From the NCBI GenBank assembly GCA_023101885.1, contig JALPQD010000087.1, positions 7,043,102 to 7,107,101 of the forward strand: a DNA stretch of 64,000 bases, written 5' to 3'. The stretch comes from Typhlomys cinereus. Taxonomy: Eukaryota; Chordata; Mammalia; Rodentia; Platacanthomyidae. The number at the start of each line of letters is the position of its first letter. The stretch's first letter is position 1. Shown in pieces: positions 11,460 to 23,183 of this stretch. A program made the translations under genes and the position numbers. Below the pieces are notes generated by a model. The model worked only from the letters and a program-made list of their open reading frames with translations. It searched no databases and was not told the DNA's origin.

Positions 11460-12309
11460 AAGAATAGTTCAGGGTACATTATCACCCTCCCACATTACCT
11501 TCCCTCAGAAATACACAGCTGGAAGCCCACTTGTAGCCCTTTCTGAAGGATCATAGGCCCTATAATGGGTGGGAACTGCCAAGTAAACAGGAAATACCTC
11601 TTCCTGAGTCACTCCAAGCAGAAGTGCTTTCCTTTCCACTCAATGGGGGAGACACAGGCGAGAATGAGACAGACAAGAACTCCATGATTCATGCAGAGAC
11701 AACTCCGTGAACAACCAGAACTACTAGCCTTCCAGTCCAGGGATGGCCACTGCAAGAGCCACATGAGCCCAGAGGTTGTCCTGCCCCTTCTTCTTCCTGA
11801 GCTATGTTTACAGCTCTAGTAGCTCTAAGACCCCTGATTGGTGCTCTGGTATTATTAATTTCTTTTTGAAACAGCATGTTGTAGAAATCTTATATTAAAA
11901 AACACAGGCTAATTTTCACAAAGGGCCAATATCAATCATGCAAACTGCCTCTTATCCATTTATCACATCTCAAATTCACATCCACAGAAAATCAGGGCCC
12001 AATTTTTTGAAATAGCTTTGAGTTCTTGCAGGGGTCTTCTAATTAGATCATTATGCAATTTAATTAAAACACCAGAAACACATTGATTTGTCAAGAAGTC
12101 AATGAGCATTTTAAAACATTCATTTTTTAATTAGACCAAACTCTGAGTGGTTTTCTTTTTGAAGCAATATATATAGAGAGAGATCATGGGATCTCGGCCT
12201 TGGTAGGATAGGATTATCATGTTATTGGCTAGCAACCACAGGTGGCATCTACCCACGTGGATTCCATGACTTACAGAAAATATTAATAATGTGTTTGTGT
12301 ATGGGAGAG
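11460..12309. other. Unassigned DNA
   Basis: Nothing supportable was seen. Confidence 0.5.
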
Positions 12310-12455
12310 GGGTTCTTTGTTGTTCTGTTTTGCTTTGAGATAGAGGCTTAATATAACCTAGGCTGGCCTCCAAGTTACTATATAACTGAGGATGAACTTG
12401 AACTTCTGTCTTCAGAGTTCTGGAATTACAGACATGTGCCACTGCTTCTAGTTTG
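12310..12455 (-). repeat. B1 SINE, antisense
   Basis: The plus strand reads 'tttgctttgagatagagg...aacctaggctggcctccaa...tctggaattacagacatgtgccactgc', the reverse complement order of a rodent B1 (7SL-derived). It is moderately diverged. Confidence 0.8.
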
Positions 12456-13014
12456 GCAACATATTTGAATAATATTTCATTTTCACAGACCTGGCAGATT
12501 GTTCCAAAGGAAACAAAATTCCTCACCTATCTCAAGTGAAGGTTTTTATAAAATAGCACCAGTAGATAAATATAATTTAGAGTCTGATTTCAAGTTATTT
12601 CAATTTGGGTTTTTCTTCAGCATTTCCATATTTATGTATAAATAGTTTGGGTTCTCTTCAGCATTTCTAAATTTGTTTTTAGATCTTGGTGTGAAAGGGC
12701 TGTAGACAAAGATGTAAGGTCTCCTTTCAAATGGCAGCCAACACAACAGAAATATATAGGCAGAAAGCCAAAGTGTCTATTATATGAGTAGATGAAAGGA
12801 AAATTGATCGGAACTAGAAAAAAATAATGATGAGATATTCATCAGTGCTAGTTAAAGTAATGGTTGCAAATTTCCTCTACAAACTTTCTTGAGCCATTTC
12901 ATACATCCAGGAATGCCTCCCCCAAAATAATTTATCACATTACTACATATTCTCTGTTACACTTTCTTTTTCCTCTAATTATTAGATAAAATATATGAAA
13001 GATTATTTAAGAAG
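12456..13014. other. Unassigned AT-rich DNA
   Basis: No feature supported. Confidence 0.5.
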
Positions 13015-13345
13015 CACATGATTTATTTCCTTCTGTGTGTGCATATATGTGAGGGTGTATGTGTGAGCACATGCATGTGTGAATGTGGGCATGTACATGC
13101 CACAACACATGTTAACAGACAAACTCAGGTTTCGGTCCTTGCTTTTCACCTTATTTTGTCATATACACCAAGCTAGCTGACCCACAAGCTTCTGAAGAAT
13201 CTGCTGGCCCCACTTCCCATCTCTGCAAGAAGACTGGGATTATAGACACTTGTGTCACTTGCTCAGCCTTTGTGCAGGTGTTGGGGATTGAAACTCAGGA
13301 CCTCACACTTGTGTAGCAAGCCCCTGAGGCATCTTCACATTCCAA
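13015..13345 (-). repeat. B4/RSINE-like composite SINE, antisense
   Basis: A TG-rich start (the complement of the SINE's CA tail) is followed by an 'agactgggattatagacacttg' B1-like block and by 'gtgttggggattgaaactcaggacc' plus 'gtgtagcaagcccctgag', the complement of a tRNA-like head. The order is that of antisense B4/RSINE elements. Confidence 0.65.
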
Positions 13346-13444
13346 AGCATGTGCTTTTTTTTGACAAGTATTTCAAAAGTATAAATTTATTAGCTCTTTT
13401 TATTAATGCAATATTTTGCCTTTCCTGCTTCATGGATAACGTTT

Positions 13445-13525
13445 AAGAAGCTGAGGCAGGGGGATCACCCTGAGTTTGACTGACCATATGAAACTTGTCT
13501 CAAAGAACAAAATACCTACAAGAAA
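13445..13525 (+). repeat. B1 3' fragment
   Basis: 'aagctgaggcagggggatcaccctgagtttg' (in two halves) followed by 'cttgtctcaaagaacaaaa' matches the 3' half of a B1 SINE and its A-rich tail. Confidence 0.6.
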
Positions 13526-14249
13526 TGAATGAAGCTGTGGCTTTTTCACAGGCATATTTCTGCATGCACACATATGTATACAGATATATACAGATGCACA
13601 TGAACATATCTCTGTAGAAATCTCTCTCTCACATATATGTAGAGGAAACAGGAAGGCAGCATGACCGTCCAGGTTGCTTGCATATTCTGTGCTGGCTCCA
13701 TTCAGCAGCCTGATGATAGCAGAGTTTCCAAACCTTAGACATGTAATCAGAGTGACCCAGTTCTCTCACTCATTCCCCAACTGCAATGAGAGGCCACTGG
13801 CGGCCTGGACTATAGAGGATTTAAAGTCTTTGTTCTTATTTCAGCCCAGCTTTGTTCTGATAACAATAGGTGACATCTCACATAATATAATGTCATTTGT
13901 ACAACACCGTTGTAGAGGCACAAGGGACTCCGGAAAGTCTGGATCACTGGGAGAGAAAGAATGTGACACAATGCGGGGATTTCTAGGATTGTTTCCAAAT
14001 AAAGATGAAGCCACACACCAGTGGAGGGGAGGGAAAGGATGGCATTCCAGAGGAGAGGTTAGTATCCTTAGGACACACGTCACACATCGGTGAATGAACC
14101 AGACTGGTCTTAGGCCAGAGCAGCTAAGTAGGTTCTACAGCTCATCAAATATTCTGCTTGATTTTCTTGAGACTTAACGGTGGAAATTAAAGTGATTCTT
14201 TCCTGAAGATCATTATAAAAATAAGCAACAGATTTTCCACTTCAATTTT
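13526..14249. other. Unassigned DNA with a 139-codon chance frame
   Basis: The plus-strand frame at 13674-14093 is the longest non-repeat frame in this part of the window. It has no recognisable domain, and two minus-strand frames overlap it. I see no clear exon structure and do not call it a gene. Confidence 0.45.
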
Positions 14250-14329
14250 TGCTTTTCTTTCCTTCCTTCTTTCCTTTCTAACTCTTTCTTCCTCCCTCCC
14301 TCCCTTCTTTCTTTCTTTCTTCCCTCCCT

Positions 14330-14408
<79 letters not shown>

Positions 14409-14425
14409 CTCTGTCTGTCTGTCTT
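14250..14425. repeat. (CTTT)n polypyrimidine microsatellite
   Basis: An imperfect CT/CTTT-rich stretch leads into about 25 uninterrupted TTTC units and ends in CTGT units. The opposite strand is pure purine and gives a spurious Lys-Glu-Arg frame. Confidence 0.97.
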
Positions 14426-14427
14426 TC

Positions 14428-14616
14428 ATCTTGAGATAGAGTCTAACTTGCCAAATGGTCAGGAATGAAGGATCCGGCGCCTCTCCCTTGTCGTTGCTGA
14501 GATGGCAGGTGAGTCATCACATCTAATGTCACGTGGTGTTGAAGATTGAATCCAGGACTTTATGCATGTTAGACAAACACATTGTCAACTGTGGTATATC
14601 CTCAGCCAACATTTTT
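14428..14616 (-). repeat. B4-type SINE, antisense
   Basis: 'cttgagatagagtctaacttgcc' followed by 'gaagattgaatccaggactttatgcatg' and 'atatcctcagcc' corresponds to the complement of a B1 body joined to an ID head. The (CTTT)n tract just upstream occupies the place of its 3' tail, so the tract probably grew from that tail. Confidence 0.6.
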
Positions 14617-14939
14617 GAAAACTCTCATTTTTGCTTTATTTTTGGTATCTACAGTAAAGCAATAGACCTTCTTAACAAAGCATTACCAGAGAAGAATACA
14701 GTGTCCTGAGATTTATGAGTGGGATCTAAAGAGAGATGTTATATGCACATCTATTTCTCAGACTTCCAATAGCCTGGCAAGTAAAGGCTCAACAAAGTTT
14801 TCCAGAAGACTGGTGTCCAAACATAACTGGAAGTGATTTCAGATAACAGCTCTTTCATACTTAGGCAGCCACAAGATTCTGAACAAGTTAATTCGTTTTC
14901 TATCTAACAGCATCAGAAACCTGTTCCATTCATACCATT

Positions 14940-15025
14940 AAACTACAATGTAATCTTGAGAAAGTGACTTGACTTTGAACTTCTCAAGATCTTCATCCAT
15001 AAAATGGGCAAATAATAATCGCACA
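14940..15025 (+). repeat. MIR relic
   Basis: 'taatcttgagaaagtgacttgac' followed by 'cttcatccataaaatgggca' and 'aataataat' matches the MIR core order (gggcaagttacttaac...ctcatctgtaaaatggg...ataataat). Confidence 0.7.
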
Positions 15026-15028
15026 TAC

Positions 15029-15367
15029 TGGGCTGGAGAGATGGCTCAACAGTTAAAAGATTTTGTCACACAAGCAAAAAGATTCTGCTAAAGTTTCAGG
15101 TTTGGGGTGTGGAGGTCAACTGTCATTCCAACCTTGGAAGGCAGAAATACAGAATTCCCAGAGCAAGCTGCCTAACCAGATTCGCCCGACTGGCGAGCTC
15201 CAGATTTGATGAAAGATCCTGTCTCAAAAAGAATAAAGTGGAAGAGCGATCAAGAATGATCCTTGATGTCAACTCAGATCTCCACAAACATACACACACG
15301 TCAGTGTACCTGTAAACACATGAGAACATATATAAACAAATGCATGCATGCACATAAGAAAAAGAAA
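15029..15367 (+). repeat. B4/RSINE-like composite SINE with CA-rich tail
   Basis: It starts 'gggctggagagatggctcaa', continues 'gttaaaagatt', and carries the 'ccaaccttggaaggcag' and 'agagcaagctgcctaaccag' blocks and a 'cagatctccacaaac' end before a CACA-rich tail. It sits directly against the MIR relic at 14940-15025. Confidence 0.75.
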
Positions 15368-15647
15368 ATAATAGTACATAGGAGAGCATATCTTGTGAGA
15401 ATTGGATGAATTAAGTCAAATACCTTGAGCACATTCATCATGACCTGGGCAGCTATAAAAGCTGAATAAATATAGGAAATACATTTACTATTAATTATAA
15501 CTACTTTACCTATTCTTTATTGTACTCCTCTTTCTGGGTTTAAACAATTACAAAATTAAAGAGCATGAATAAAATCTGATTCTATTTAGCCCAACCTTTA
15601 GTTCATTAGGAATGGTTTGTTTGAGCAATCCAGTGCAGATGGATAGA

Positions 15648-15740
15648 TTCCTTCTGGGATTGGTGATAGAGTGCTTACCTAGCTTGTGTGAAACCCTAAG
15701 TTCAATTCCCCGCACCAGTACAAAAAAGAAAAGAGAGAGA
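15648..15740 (+). repeat. ID-type SINE
   Basis: 'gggattggtgatagagtgct' followed by 'tacctagcttgtgtgaaacc', 'taagttcaattcccc' and an A/G-rich tail is an ID element, derived from an alanine-tRNA-like or BC1-type RNA. The B box is recognisable ('gttcaattccc'). It is a SINE rather than a tRNA gene because it lacks a matching acceptor stem and has a tail. Confidence 0.75.
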
Positions 15741-18364
15741 GAGTTTCTTCCAGAAGCTGTCTAAGAAAGTCTTCACCTTCTTCTTCCTTCCTCCTCCTGA
15801 GGAGGTCACTGTCATCTCTGTCTGCTCAAAGGCAGAGCAGACTTTCTCTCAGGTTCTCTACCTCTCCTGGATCTTCCTTGTTCTCACTAATTTCTCTGGA
15901 AAAGTCTAGGCCTCTGTACCTCATATTTTTTTTAAGTATGATGGAGAGAGATGAGTGCAACATTTCTCTTCCTTTACAGGTGGACTGTTCCATTGCCCAG
16001 CCTCTGCGTCTCTCTGGTTCTGGTTCCTTTGTCTCCATCCCACCCCATCCCTGCAGCTTCTACAGGGAACCTCTTTTCCAGGTCAGCTGGGGTCATGGTG
16101 GATCCCCTCTTCCCGCCACGTACACCAAGCAACTTTCTTCCAGGATTTGTACCTAGCAAACTTTTTATTTTCTTGCGTTTACACTTCTAAATCTTGACCA
16201 GAACACATTTACATTTGGCCTTACTGTACCTAGTATATTTCACTGCTTACTGGATCTGTTTTTTCAAGATGAGCATGTGCTCTCTGAGAGCTAAATGGCA
16301 GGTGGCATGCTGAGGGCTGAGAGCACCAACATGAGTCAGATGAAATCCCTAAGCTTCCTGTGTGCTCCCTTGCCTGCTAGAGGAAACTGGCATTTGAGCA
16401 GACCATTAAAATGAAGTAAGTCCCAGGAACAGAAACTAATTGGCAGAATGTTCTCTCACAGATGTGACCAAAAGTACCCCACTTCTCCTGTCCATCCATG
16501 GTGGCCCCAGGGCTTCTCTTCAGGTGACGTGGCCAAGATGTTTCTGTCTTTTCTCCTCCTGAGAGCTCTGAGCCCGAGGCAGTATGACCTCAACCTTGAG
16601 GAGACTTGAGAGAAGAGGTGGAGAGAATGAATTCATCTTCTTTTCCTGTATTTTTTCTAAAGGCTGAACACATTGCTTTCCAGAGGGAAACGTTAAGTGA
16701 GTGATCATCGTAACTCCTCCTTACAGCTGAGGGCACCTTGGGAAGAAAAGCCACAGGCCTGCAGCTAGCAAAGGACACCTAGGGCTCTTGCCACTGAAAG
16801 TCATGAACAGACCTTGCATGTTCTCCACCAAGAAAAGACCTCTGTCTATGCACTGCCAATCTGATTTCACCTCAATGCCTGTTCCACCAAAATCCTGCCT
16901 CAGACCAGCACTGCCCAGCTGACTAATCACAGAGAATCAATATCTTGAGAGAAAACAGGTCACTGAGGTCCCCTCCTGGATTGCTTTGCTCAGGACTTCA
17001 GAAGGACTTGTGGTGACTTTATCTCTTTCAATCCAAACAGTTCTCATAGTTGGCTACAAGATGAAAGGCCAATCACCATCTATGATCCCATCTGTAGAGG
17101 CTGCTCCTTCCATTCCCTTATGCTTTCTTCCATGAGAACTAGACCGAGACTAGTCAGAGGAAAAGGCAATGAAGACCTACATAGTCCTGAAGAGGTAGGG
17201 CTCATCTGAGGAATGAATGTAGTCCAAAAAGCCAAGTAGACAAGTAGACTTCCAAATTCAGAAGTTCAATGGGAGTTCTTGAACATGAGCATATGGTTAA
17301 TATAAAACACTACAAAAGAAAATAAATAAAACCCTTCACAGCTAAATTCTGCCTTATTTTAGAATGAAGCCAAGAGGAGGTTAATTCTTTTCAGTTTCTG
17401 AGCTAGTCAGGAATAGCTTCAGAGTGAGCAACTTTGTTCCCTTCCTCTTTATCACTTACGGGTGTTTCTCCCTGCACAGATAAACTTGCTTGGCAGGGCC
17501 CATGCAAGATCTCATCAGAATGTGGAGGGCATGTGATATAAAGCATGTCCACAAGGGAAGAATTATCTTTTACTGGCAATCTGTGAGCACTACTGAAAGA
17601 GATTCTTCCGTGATCGAATTATCAATGCTAGCCCATCAAACAAAAAAATCTCTTGTCTCAACCCTTGGTAAATATTGCATGTCATTTATTTTCCTGCTTG
17701 GCATTTTGATGTAACTATGCAATAATATCAAATAATTCCATGTGTGCATATGCCAGGTGACAAACTACTCATGTAGAATTTTGGCATTTAGCAGAGAATA
17801 TTAGAGGCATCTGATGCATAATGAAAACAATATATTGAAGTATATTTTCTCTTCCACAGTTTTATATGAATTTGACACAAAGTAGATAGGACAAAGCCTT
17901 CCGACACTGGAAACAAGTCCAGATTCAATTCTCTCCTGCTATGTATAAGTTCAAAGACAAAAAAATTCAATGGAATATTATTTATATAAAACATAATTAC
18001 AAAATAATTGTAATGGACACTATAGAAATAATTTTTGAAGGTGTGAAAATAATACTTCTTCATGGATGAATTCTGGATGATGATTTTTGAGTAAAGCAGT
18101 CAGTCATTCAGTAGCCAACAGATTTCCATTTTAAACACACTAACAGAACATAACACCTTAGGCAATATGCACTTAGTCTTTGTCTAGACTGTAAACTGAA
18201 TTCATGTGATTGTGGGAAGGGCCAGCTCAGTGCTGCTGATCATTTAGAACAGAAAAAAAAAAGAAAAAACTACTTCCTAAGTATTCGTTTCTATCTCTAA
18301 AATTACCCAGGTGATTGTCTCAGACTTTTCGATGCAGCTGGGCTGATTAACCAACTCCCTCAAT
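15741..18364. other. Unassigned DNA
   Basis: There are overlapping short frames in several phases at 15826-16197 and 16520-16930, but none with a recognisable domain. No repeat is recognised. The first part is pyrimidine-rich on the plus strand. Confidence 0.45.
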
Positions 18365-18445
18365 AAGATTTATTTAATTAATATATTTATTGCATGCCTG
18401 TGGGTACCAACCACTAATGAAGGCTCTGAGATAATCAAAGATACA
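18365..18445 (-). repeat. L2-like relic, antisense
   Basis: 'atatttattgcatgcctgtggg' (in part) followed by 'aaggctctgag' and 'caaagatacac' follows the order of the reverse complement of the L2 3' end. Strongly decayed, so low confidence. Confidence 0.35.
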
Positions 18446-18778
18446 CTCTCCCGATAGAATCTAAGATTTCTAAAGAGCCTTGTCAAACCTTGTGGAACAA
18501 AGGTTCACATTCTCTCAATACTTAGTCCTTTTGCAGTAAGACTCAAATGTGGCCCATTTTGTCACACACAATGCCTTCATGCAGCCCAATATATCTTCCA
18601 CTGTTATTTCTGCTTCACATGATGCAATCTGTGAAAAAGGTCCTGGAAGATTCAGAAATTCACCTCAGGCATTCTTCTTTAATAGGGGTCATTTGTGGTT
18701 AATCTTTCAAAGCAGGTTCACAGAATGTATGTCTTCCTATGAGCTAATATGGAAAAGATGTAAAGTGGAAAAAAAAGG

Positions 18779-18836
18779 ACTGTGAATTTAGCTCAATGAC
18801 TGCCTGGCATGCATAAAATTCAATGCAAAAAAAATC
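18779..18836 (+). repeat. ID-like SINE fragment
   Basis: 'gtgaatttagctcaatgac', then 'gcctggcatgcata' and 'attcaatgc' is a decayed ID head, followed by A-rich sequence and a GATA microsatellite. Confidence 0.5.
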
Positions 18837-18837
18837 A

Positions 18838-18912
18838 AATAGATAGAAAGATAGATAAGTAGGTAGATAGATTGATACATAGATAGATAGAAGATAGATC
18901 TTTAGATGGATA
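18838..18912. repeat. (GATA)n-like microsatellite, interrupted
   Basis: Interrupted AGATAGAT units; the tract continues from the A-rich tail of the ID-like fragment just upstream. Confidence 0.85.
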
Positions 18913-18920
18913 TAGAGGTT

Positions 18921-19590
18921 AATAGATGATAGGAACTGGGGAATAAGGCAGCAGGAACACTAGGGGTGATAGAAATGTTCCAATTTAACTGCCAATGCTT
19001 ATGGTAAATGTACCTTTAAAGACATATGCCCATGGATTGGTAAATTTCATCATTTATAAAGGATGCTAATAAAACTGAACTTATTAATATATTACAGTAG
19101 AATAAATACCTCCAAATTTGGTTTTGACTTTGGTTGGCATTAACTAAAATGTTTAATAAAGTTTATTTGCTTAGTAGCAATCCTTTGGGCAGTGCAATAA
19201 GGAAACAGAGAATCATTTTCCACAATCCTAACACCATCTAGTGCCTTATTGACTCTTTAATTTCTCGTTCTGTCGGTCTTTTTTAGGATTATGGGGTGAT
19301 GAGGAACAATGTTAAAATCCTTGGCATCGTGAAACAGCATGCTTCACTTACCCCAGATTCTCTGGGTTTCAGGTGAAGGCTCAGTTTAGTTTGATCCTGT
19401 TCAATTGAATCTCTAACAGTTCTCAGTCCCAGGGTGGACCTTTTACAAGCCAGTCTAAAAACAATCAGGTAAAACAGAGCTCCCATGTGAAAGATGTTGA
19501 TGGATAGAAATTTTCATAATGAAGTCACTTTTCATCATGTGTTTATTCTTATTCTTATGAATGACTCCCTTGAAAAAATAAAATTATTTT
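18921..19590. other. Unassigned AT-rich DNA
   Basis: No supported feature. Confidence 0.5.
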
Positions 19591-19814
19591 GGACTAGAGA
19601 GATGGCTCAGGGGTTAAGGTTCTGCCTCACAAGCAGAAGAATCTAAGTTTTAATCCCACATCCCACGTAAAAAATTCCAGGCAGCCTGAACTTCTGGCTC
19701 TACTCTGGAAGGTAGAACCTGGAAATACCCAAAGCAAAGCAAAAAGGAGGTAGAGCAAGCCAGGATGATTCCCAAAGTAATTCTTGGGCCTCCACAGGTC
19801 CACTATGCCTTTTG

Positions 19815-19861
<47 letters not shown>

Positions 19862-19881
19862 TACACACACATACACACACA
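19591..19881 (+). repeat. B2-like SINE, lineage-specific type, with (CA)n tail
   Basis: 'ggactagagagatggctcag' followed by 'gggttaaggttctgcctcac', 'aagcagaag', the 'agccaggatgattcccaaag' block and 'gggcctccacagg', then about 40 bases of (CA)n with CATA units. It is full length for the family. Confidence 0.85.
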
Positions 19882-20590
19882 GAAATACTAAGGAAAATAT
19901 TTAAATATGATTACAGAAAATCTACCTAACCTAGGCAGCAAAGAGATGTCCAGAGTTAAGCAAATAGGTGACCAATGTCAGCCCTCTGGGATTGATCCCT
20001 TCATTGAAATCATTTTTTTAAATCTGTCTTGAGTTATTTTGCTGTGAAGGACGATGACTGATTTAACAATGCATAGAATCTGAACACATTGTGTAAAACG
20101 AAAAAGAAGCTGCAGAATTTGGAAAACAGAAAAATGAATGTGCACTTGCAGTGTGGTTCATGTCACACTTCTGCATTCATAAAAGGATGCTCAAAGAGGG
20201 CAAATTCAGGAAGAACAGAATATTTCTACACACCGACTGCAGATTCCTTAAGAGAATAGCAAGCCCTATAATGTGACTCTGTTGTTGTTCATTCACTTCC
20301 TTCCAAGTAGAATAATTAAATCAGAACACACATTCTGTTGATCAAAAGTCATGGAGAAATAGGTCACAAGCACTCTGTGGAAGTGGACATCCTCAGAGAT
20401 GACAAGCCACCTTGCTTGTTTTCTCATTATTCACTTAATCAGCTACCAGAGAAATGCTTTTTCACACGAATACCCAGGTTTGAACTGGGAAGTACTCTTC
20501 TAGTATATGAAACTCCACCTACTACACTGAGTCTGTTTCTCCATTTCTTTTTCACTGATACAGTCTGAGTGCTGTCATAGGCTGTGATGC
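19882..20590. other. Unassigned DNA
   Basis: No supported feature. Confidence 0.5.
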
Positions 20591-20604
20591 ATAAATTGCT
20601 TAGG

Positions 20605-20879
20605 TTGGGCTGGAGAAATGGCTCAGGGGTTAAGACTCTGTCTTGCAAGCAGAAGGTCCTGAGTTTGGATCCCAGGTCCCATGTAAAAAATGCCAGTTTG
20701 AAATGGCTGCCTGCACTTCCTGAACTCCTGGCCCTGATGGGTGGAGCCTGGGAAATCCCAGAGCCAAGCACCAAGGAGGTAGAAGCAATCCAGGATGATT
20801 ACTGAAGTCACCCTTGGTCCTCCACAGGGACACATAGTGCTATCTGATAGACACACACACACACATAAATAAATAAATA
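20605..20879 (+). repeat. B2-like SINE, lineage-specific type, with target-site duplication
   Basis: 'gggctggagaaatggctcag' is followed by 'gggttaagactctg', a good B box ('gagtttggatccc'), the 'gcaatccaggatgattactg' block, 'ggtcctccacaggga', (CA)n and (TAAA)n. A 12-base direct repeat 'ataaattgctta' flanks it (20591-20602 and 20880-20891). The (AAAT)n end resembles the tails of B2-superfamily SINEs. Confidence 0.9.
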
Positions 20880-20893
20880 ATAAATTGCTTATG

Positions 20894-21919
20894 AGTTTCA
20901 TTGTAATGACACAGATATTTGTAATGACACAGATATTAAGACAGACACACAGAAGACCACTAGAACCTTAAAAAAACAAATTATCATAGGTCTAACTTTC
21001 ATGAGATGCAAAATCTACTGGGCAAAATTCTGCAGATTTCTAAAAACTGAGTGTGTCTTCACATATTAATGGGAATTCCAAAATGTCTCACAGTGGATGC
21101 CTGAACTATAAATATTTTGAACACTATATCCACATGCTTTTCTTTAGGTACATTTGGCTTACTCTGTGAAATAGGATCCTTCTGTGATCTGTTTTCAGTG
21201 ACTTGTGGTCACTCATTGCCAAGGCACACTTGATGAAGTCTTCATACTAAACCACTACTTCCTAGTAACTCATGTGGGCATCTGTTCCACATGGGCATCC
21301 ATCAGAATGTGCTTTCTATAGTTAATGTTTTCCCACCTTAAGAGAACACTTGCTCTGTGGCAATAGCTATTGTACTTTCAGATATGAGAGCAAAGCTAGC
21401 TTAAATTTCACTCCTCAGAATGCCACATCTGTTCTTACTGTAGATCTTAGCAACTTCAGCCTGATACGATTCCCTTCCCTTTCACACTGAGAACATTCCC
21501 ATTTCTCAAGAGTGACACTTACATTTTGCAATGACCCTCGTGCCATCCCTTTCTCTTTCTTTATGTAAGCTTTGGATACAGAGTAATGTTTAGAACGAAA
21601 CTGAGTCAATTTCTATACTGACAGCTGTGCTTCCAAATTGTCAGTCTTTGTTCCTCTTTGAGTCCTTTATCTGTAAAATTAGCAAGAGCTAGAGAGATTA
21701 GACAGCCCCATGGAAAGAGAAGCCACTGTGAAACCCTTACAGACTCACAGTCTATCTGCTTTGGCCAAAATGGTCACAACAGGGCAATTTCCCATTCTTA
21801 ATTTTCTTTATTGAACCTCATTCACTTAAATGAGAAGAGGAAAAATACTAGAAAGAAAAGTGAAAGCAGGTCAAAGAAAGTCCCACGAGGAGTTTGCAGA
21901 TGGAAAGCACTGTTTAGAG
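20894..21919. other. Unassigned DNA
   Basis: A 'tgtaatgacacagatatt' direct repeat lies at about 20903-20938. Otherwise nothing is supported. Confidence 0.5.
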
Positions 21920-21985
21920 AAGATGGGAATTTGTCCAAGTCACACGACTAATTAGTGAATGGAGAGTAAGGCTGAAACCTTTACA
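21920..21985 (-). repeat. MIR relic, antisense
   Basis: 'gatgggaatttgtccaagtcac' followed by 'acgactaattagtgaatgg' and 'aggctgaaacc' follows the complement of the MIR tRNA-proximal part (aagtcacacagctagtaagtgg...gctgggattcgaac). Confidence 0.55.
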
Positions 21986-22839
21986 AATGACATTTGAAAA
22001 GTCTGATAAAGTTCTGCAAATAGGCATGGGATATTTTAAAAGAATCCCATCCCTCTTGATTTGAGGTGTTATAGGAAATGAAATTATGCTATGACATGAC
22101 TTATCTAATGGCATTGGCCCTATCACAGAAAAGATGGATGGTAACTGATTTTTGCTTGCCTGAATCCTCAAAACATTCTCTGGAGACCACTGAACTCAGA
22201 AATCTGGTGTGTCCCTGCTTCATGAGTTTCTTCTCATACCTTCCTGACTCTTGTTGATCAGTGTCCTTTCCTCTTGAGTCTCTGAACCCACTAAAATCTC
22301 TAACTTTATGACTAATCTCACCCAGAAACTCTTTAATGTATTCCACACAGTGACCTGCAATTACTCTTTAATATCTGCTCTCAGGCATAAAGCCTTCTTG
22401 GATAGTTATTTATATCTACAATTAAGCCCAAAGACCCCAATTGACATCAAAACACAGTTGTTTCCTTTCATTCTCTTCCTTCTGACTTCTTTACTACTGC
22501 AAGCTTGGAGATCCCACACACGTGCCCTATCAGTCTCCCTGAAACATGTCCCCAAACTGCTCTCTAGCTAACTGACCGACACTAGTAAAAACATTATCTT
22601 TTAGTTAACCCATTGTTATAAACCAAGTCACAGTAAACCTGCTGTCATGGTTGTTTATATCTGAGTCTCACCCAGGGTCAGCTGACCCTCCTGCTACTCC
22701 ACAGAATGTTCTGGATGTGGCAGGAAAGTACTACTATCTGATGACTGAGTGCATGCAGCCTGAAACAGTGTTTGGTCTGAGTTCAAGTTCATTCTTATAT
22801 ACATGCCTTATTTTTAAATGATTTTATCTAAATTTCCAT
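21986..22839. other. Unassigned DNA
   Basis: An 87-codon plus-strand frame at 22308-22571 has no recognisable domain. Nothing else is seen. Confidence 0.45.
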
Positions 22840-23183
22840 AACAGTTACTCTTAACTATTGCTGTGAGAGAACACCCAAAGTCAATCAACTTCAGAGAGAA
22901 AGGGAGATTTATTTAGCTTGTGGTTCCAGAGGGGAGATACAGTCTTTTGTGGCGGAAGTGGCATGGTTGATGGGCCGAAGCTCGAGACAGGATACGTCAC
23001 ACCCATCAGAGAGGCTGAGAGCTGCAAGGCTGCTTGCTGCAAAGGGAGACTTCTCAAGGAGGTAGGGTGGGGACTAATCCACCTCAAGGCCCACCCCTTG
23101 TGACTGTCTTCCTCCACCTCTCAAAGGTACCATGACCTTCCCAAACATATGAGACTGTGGGGGACACATTTCAAACCATGACA
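22840..23183 (-). mobile_element. ORR1-type MaLR LTR, antisense
   Basis: On the minus strand it begins 'tgtcatggtttgaaatgtg' with 'tcccccacagtctcatatg' next. That is the TG start and first block of an ORR1-type LTR; 'ggtcatggtacctttgagag' and a 'cacagcaatagttaagagta' end follow. The 5' terminus is exact; the far end is diverged. No internal retroviral-like region adjoins it, so it is a solo LTR. Confidence 0.85.

Noticed and set aside
11276..11556. Open frames of 69-87 codons with repetitive Gly-Arg-Lys-Glu or Phe-Leu-Pro-Ser
   Set aside because: They are translations of the (GAAG)n tract; repeats without stops are expected from a tetranucleotide of this composition.
13674..14093. 139-codon plus-strand frame in non-repeat DNA
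   Set aside because: No recognisable domain and competing frames on the other strand. It was not called because nothing beyond length supports it.
14187..14429. 80-codon Lys-Glu-Arg-rich minus-strand frame
   Set aside because: It is the reverse strand of the (CTTT)n tract.
15648..15740. Possible tRNA gene
   Set aside because: The A- and B-box-like segments belong to an ID SINE, with an A-rich tail and no paired acceptor stem.
19627..19878. 83-codon Cys-Val-rich minus-strand frame, and similar ones at 29490, 32018, 60083 and 5146
   Set aside because: They are read-through of (CA)n SINE tails joined to SINE bodies.
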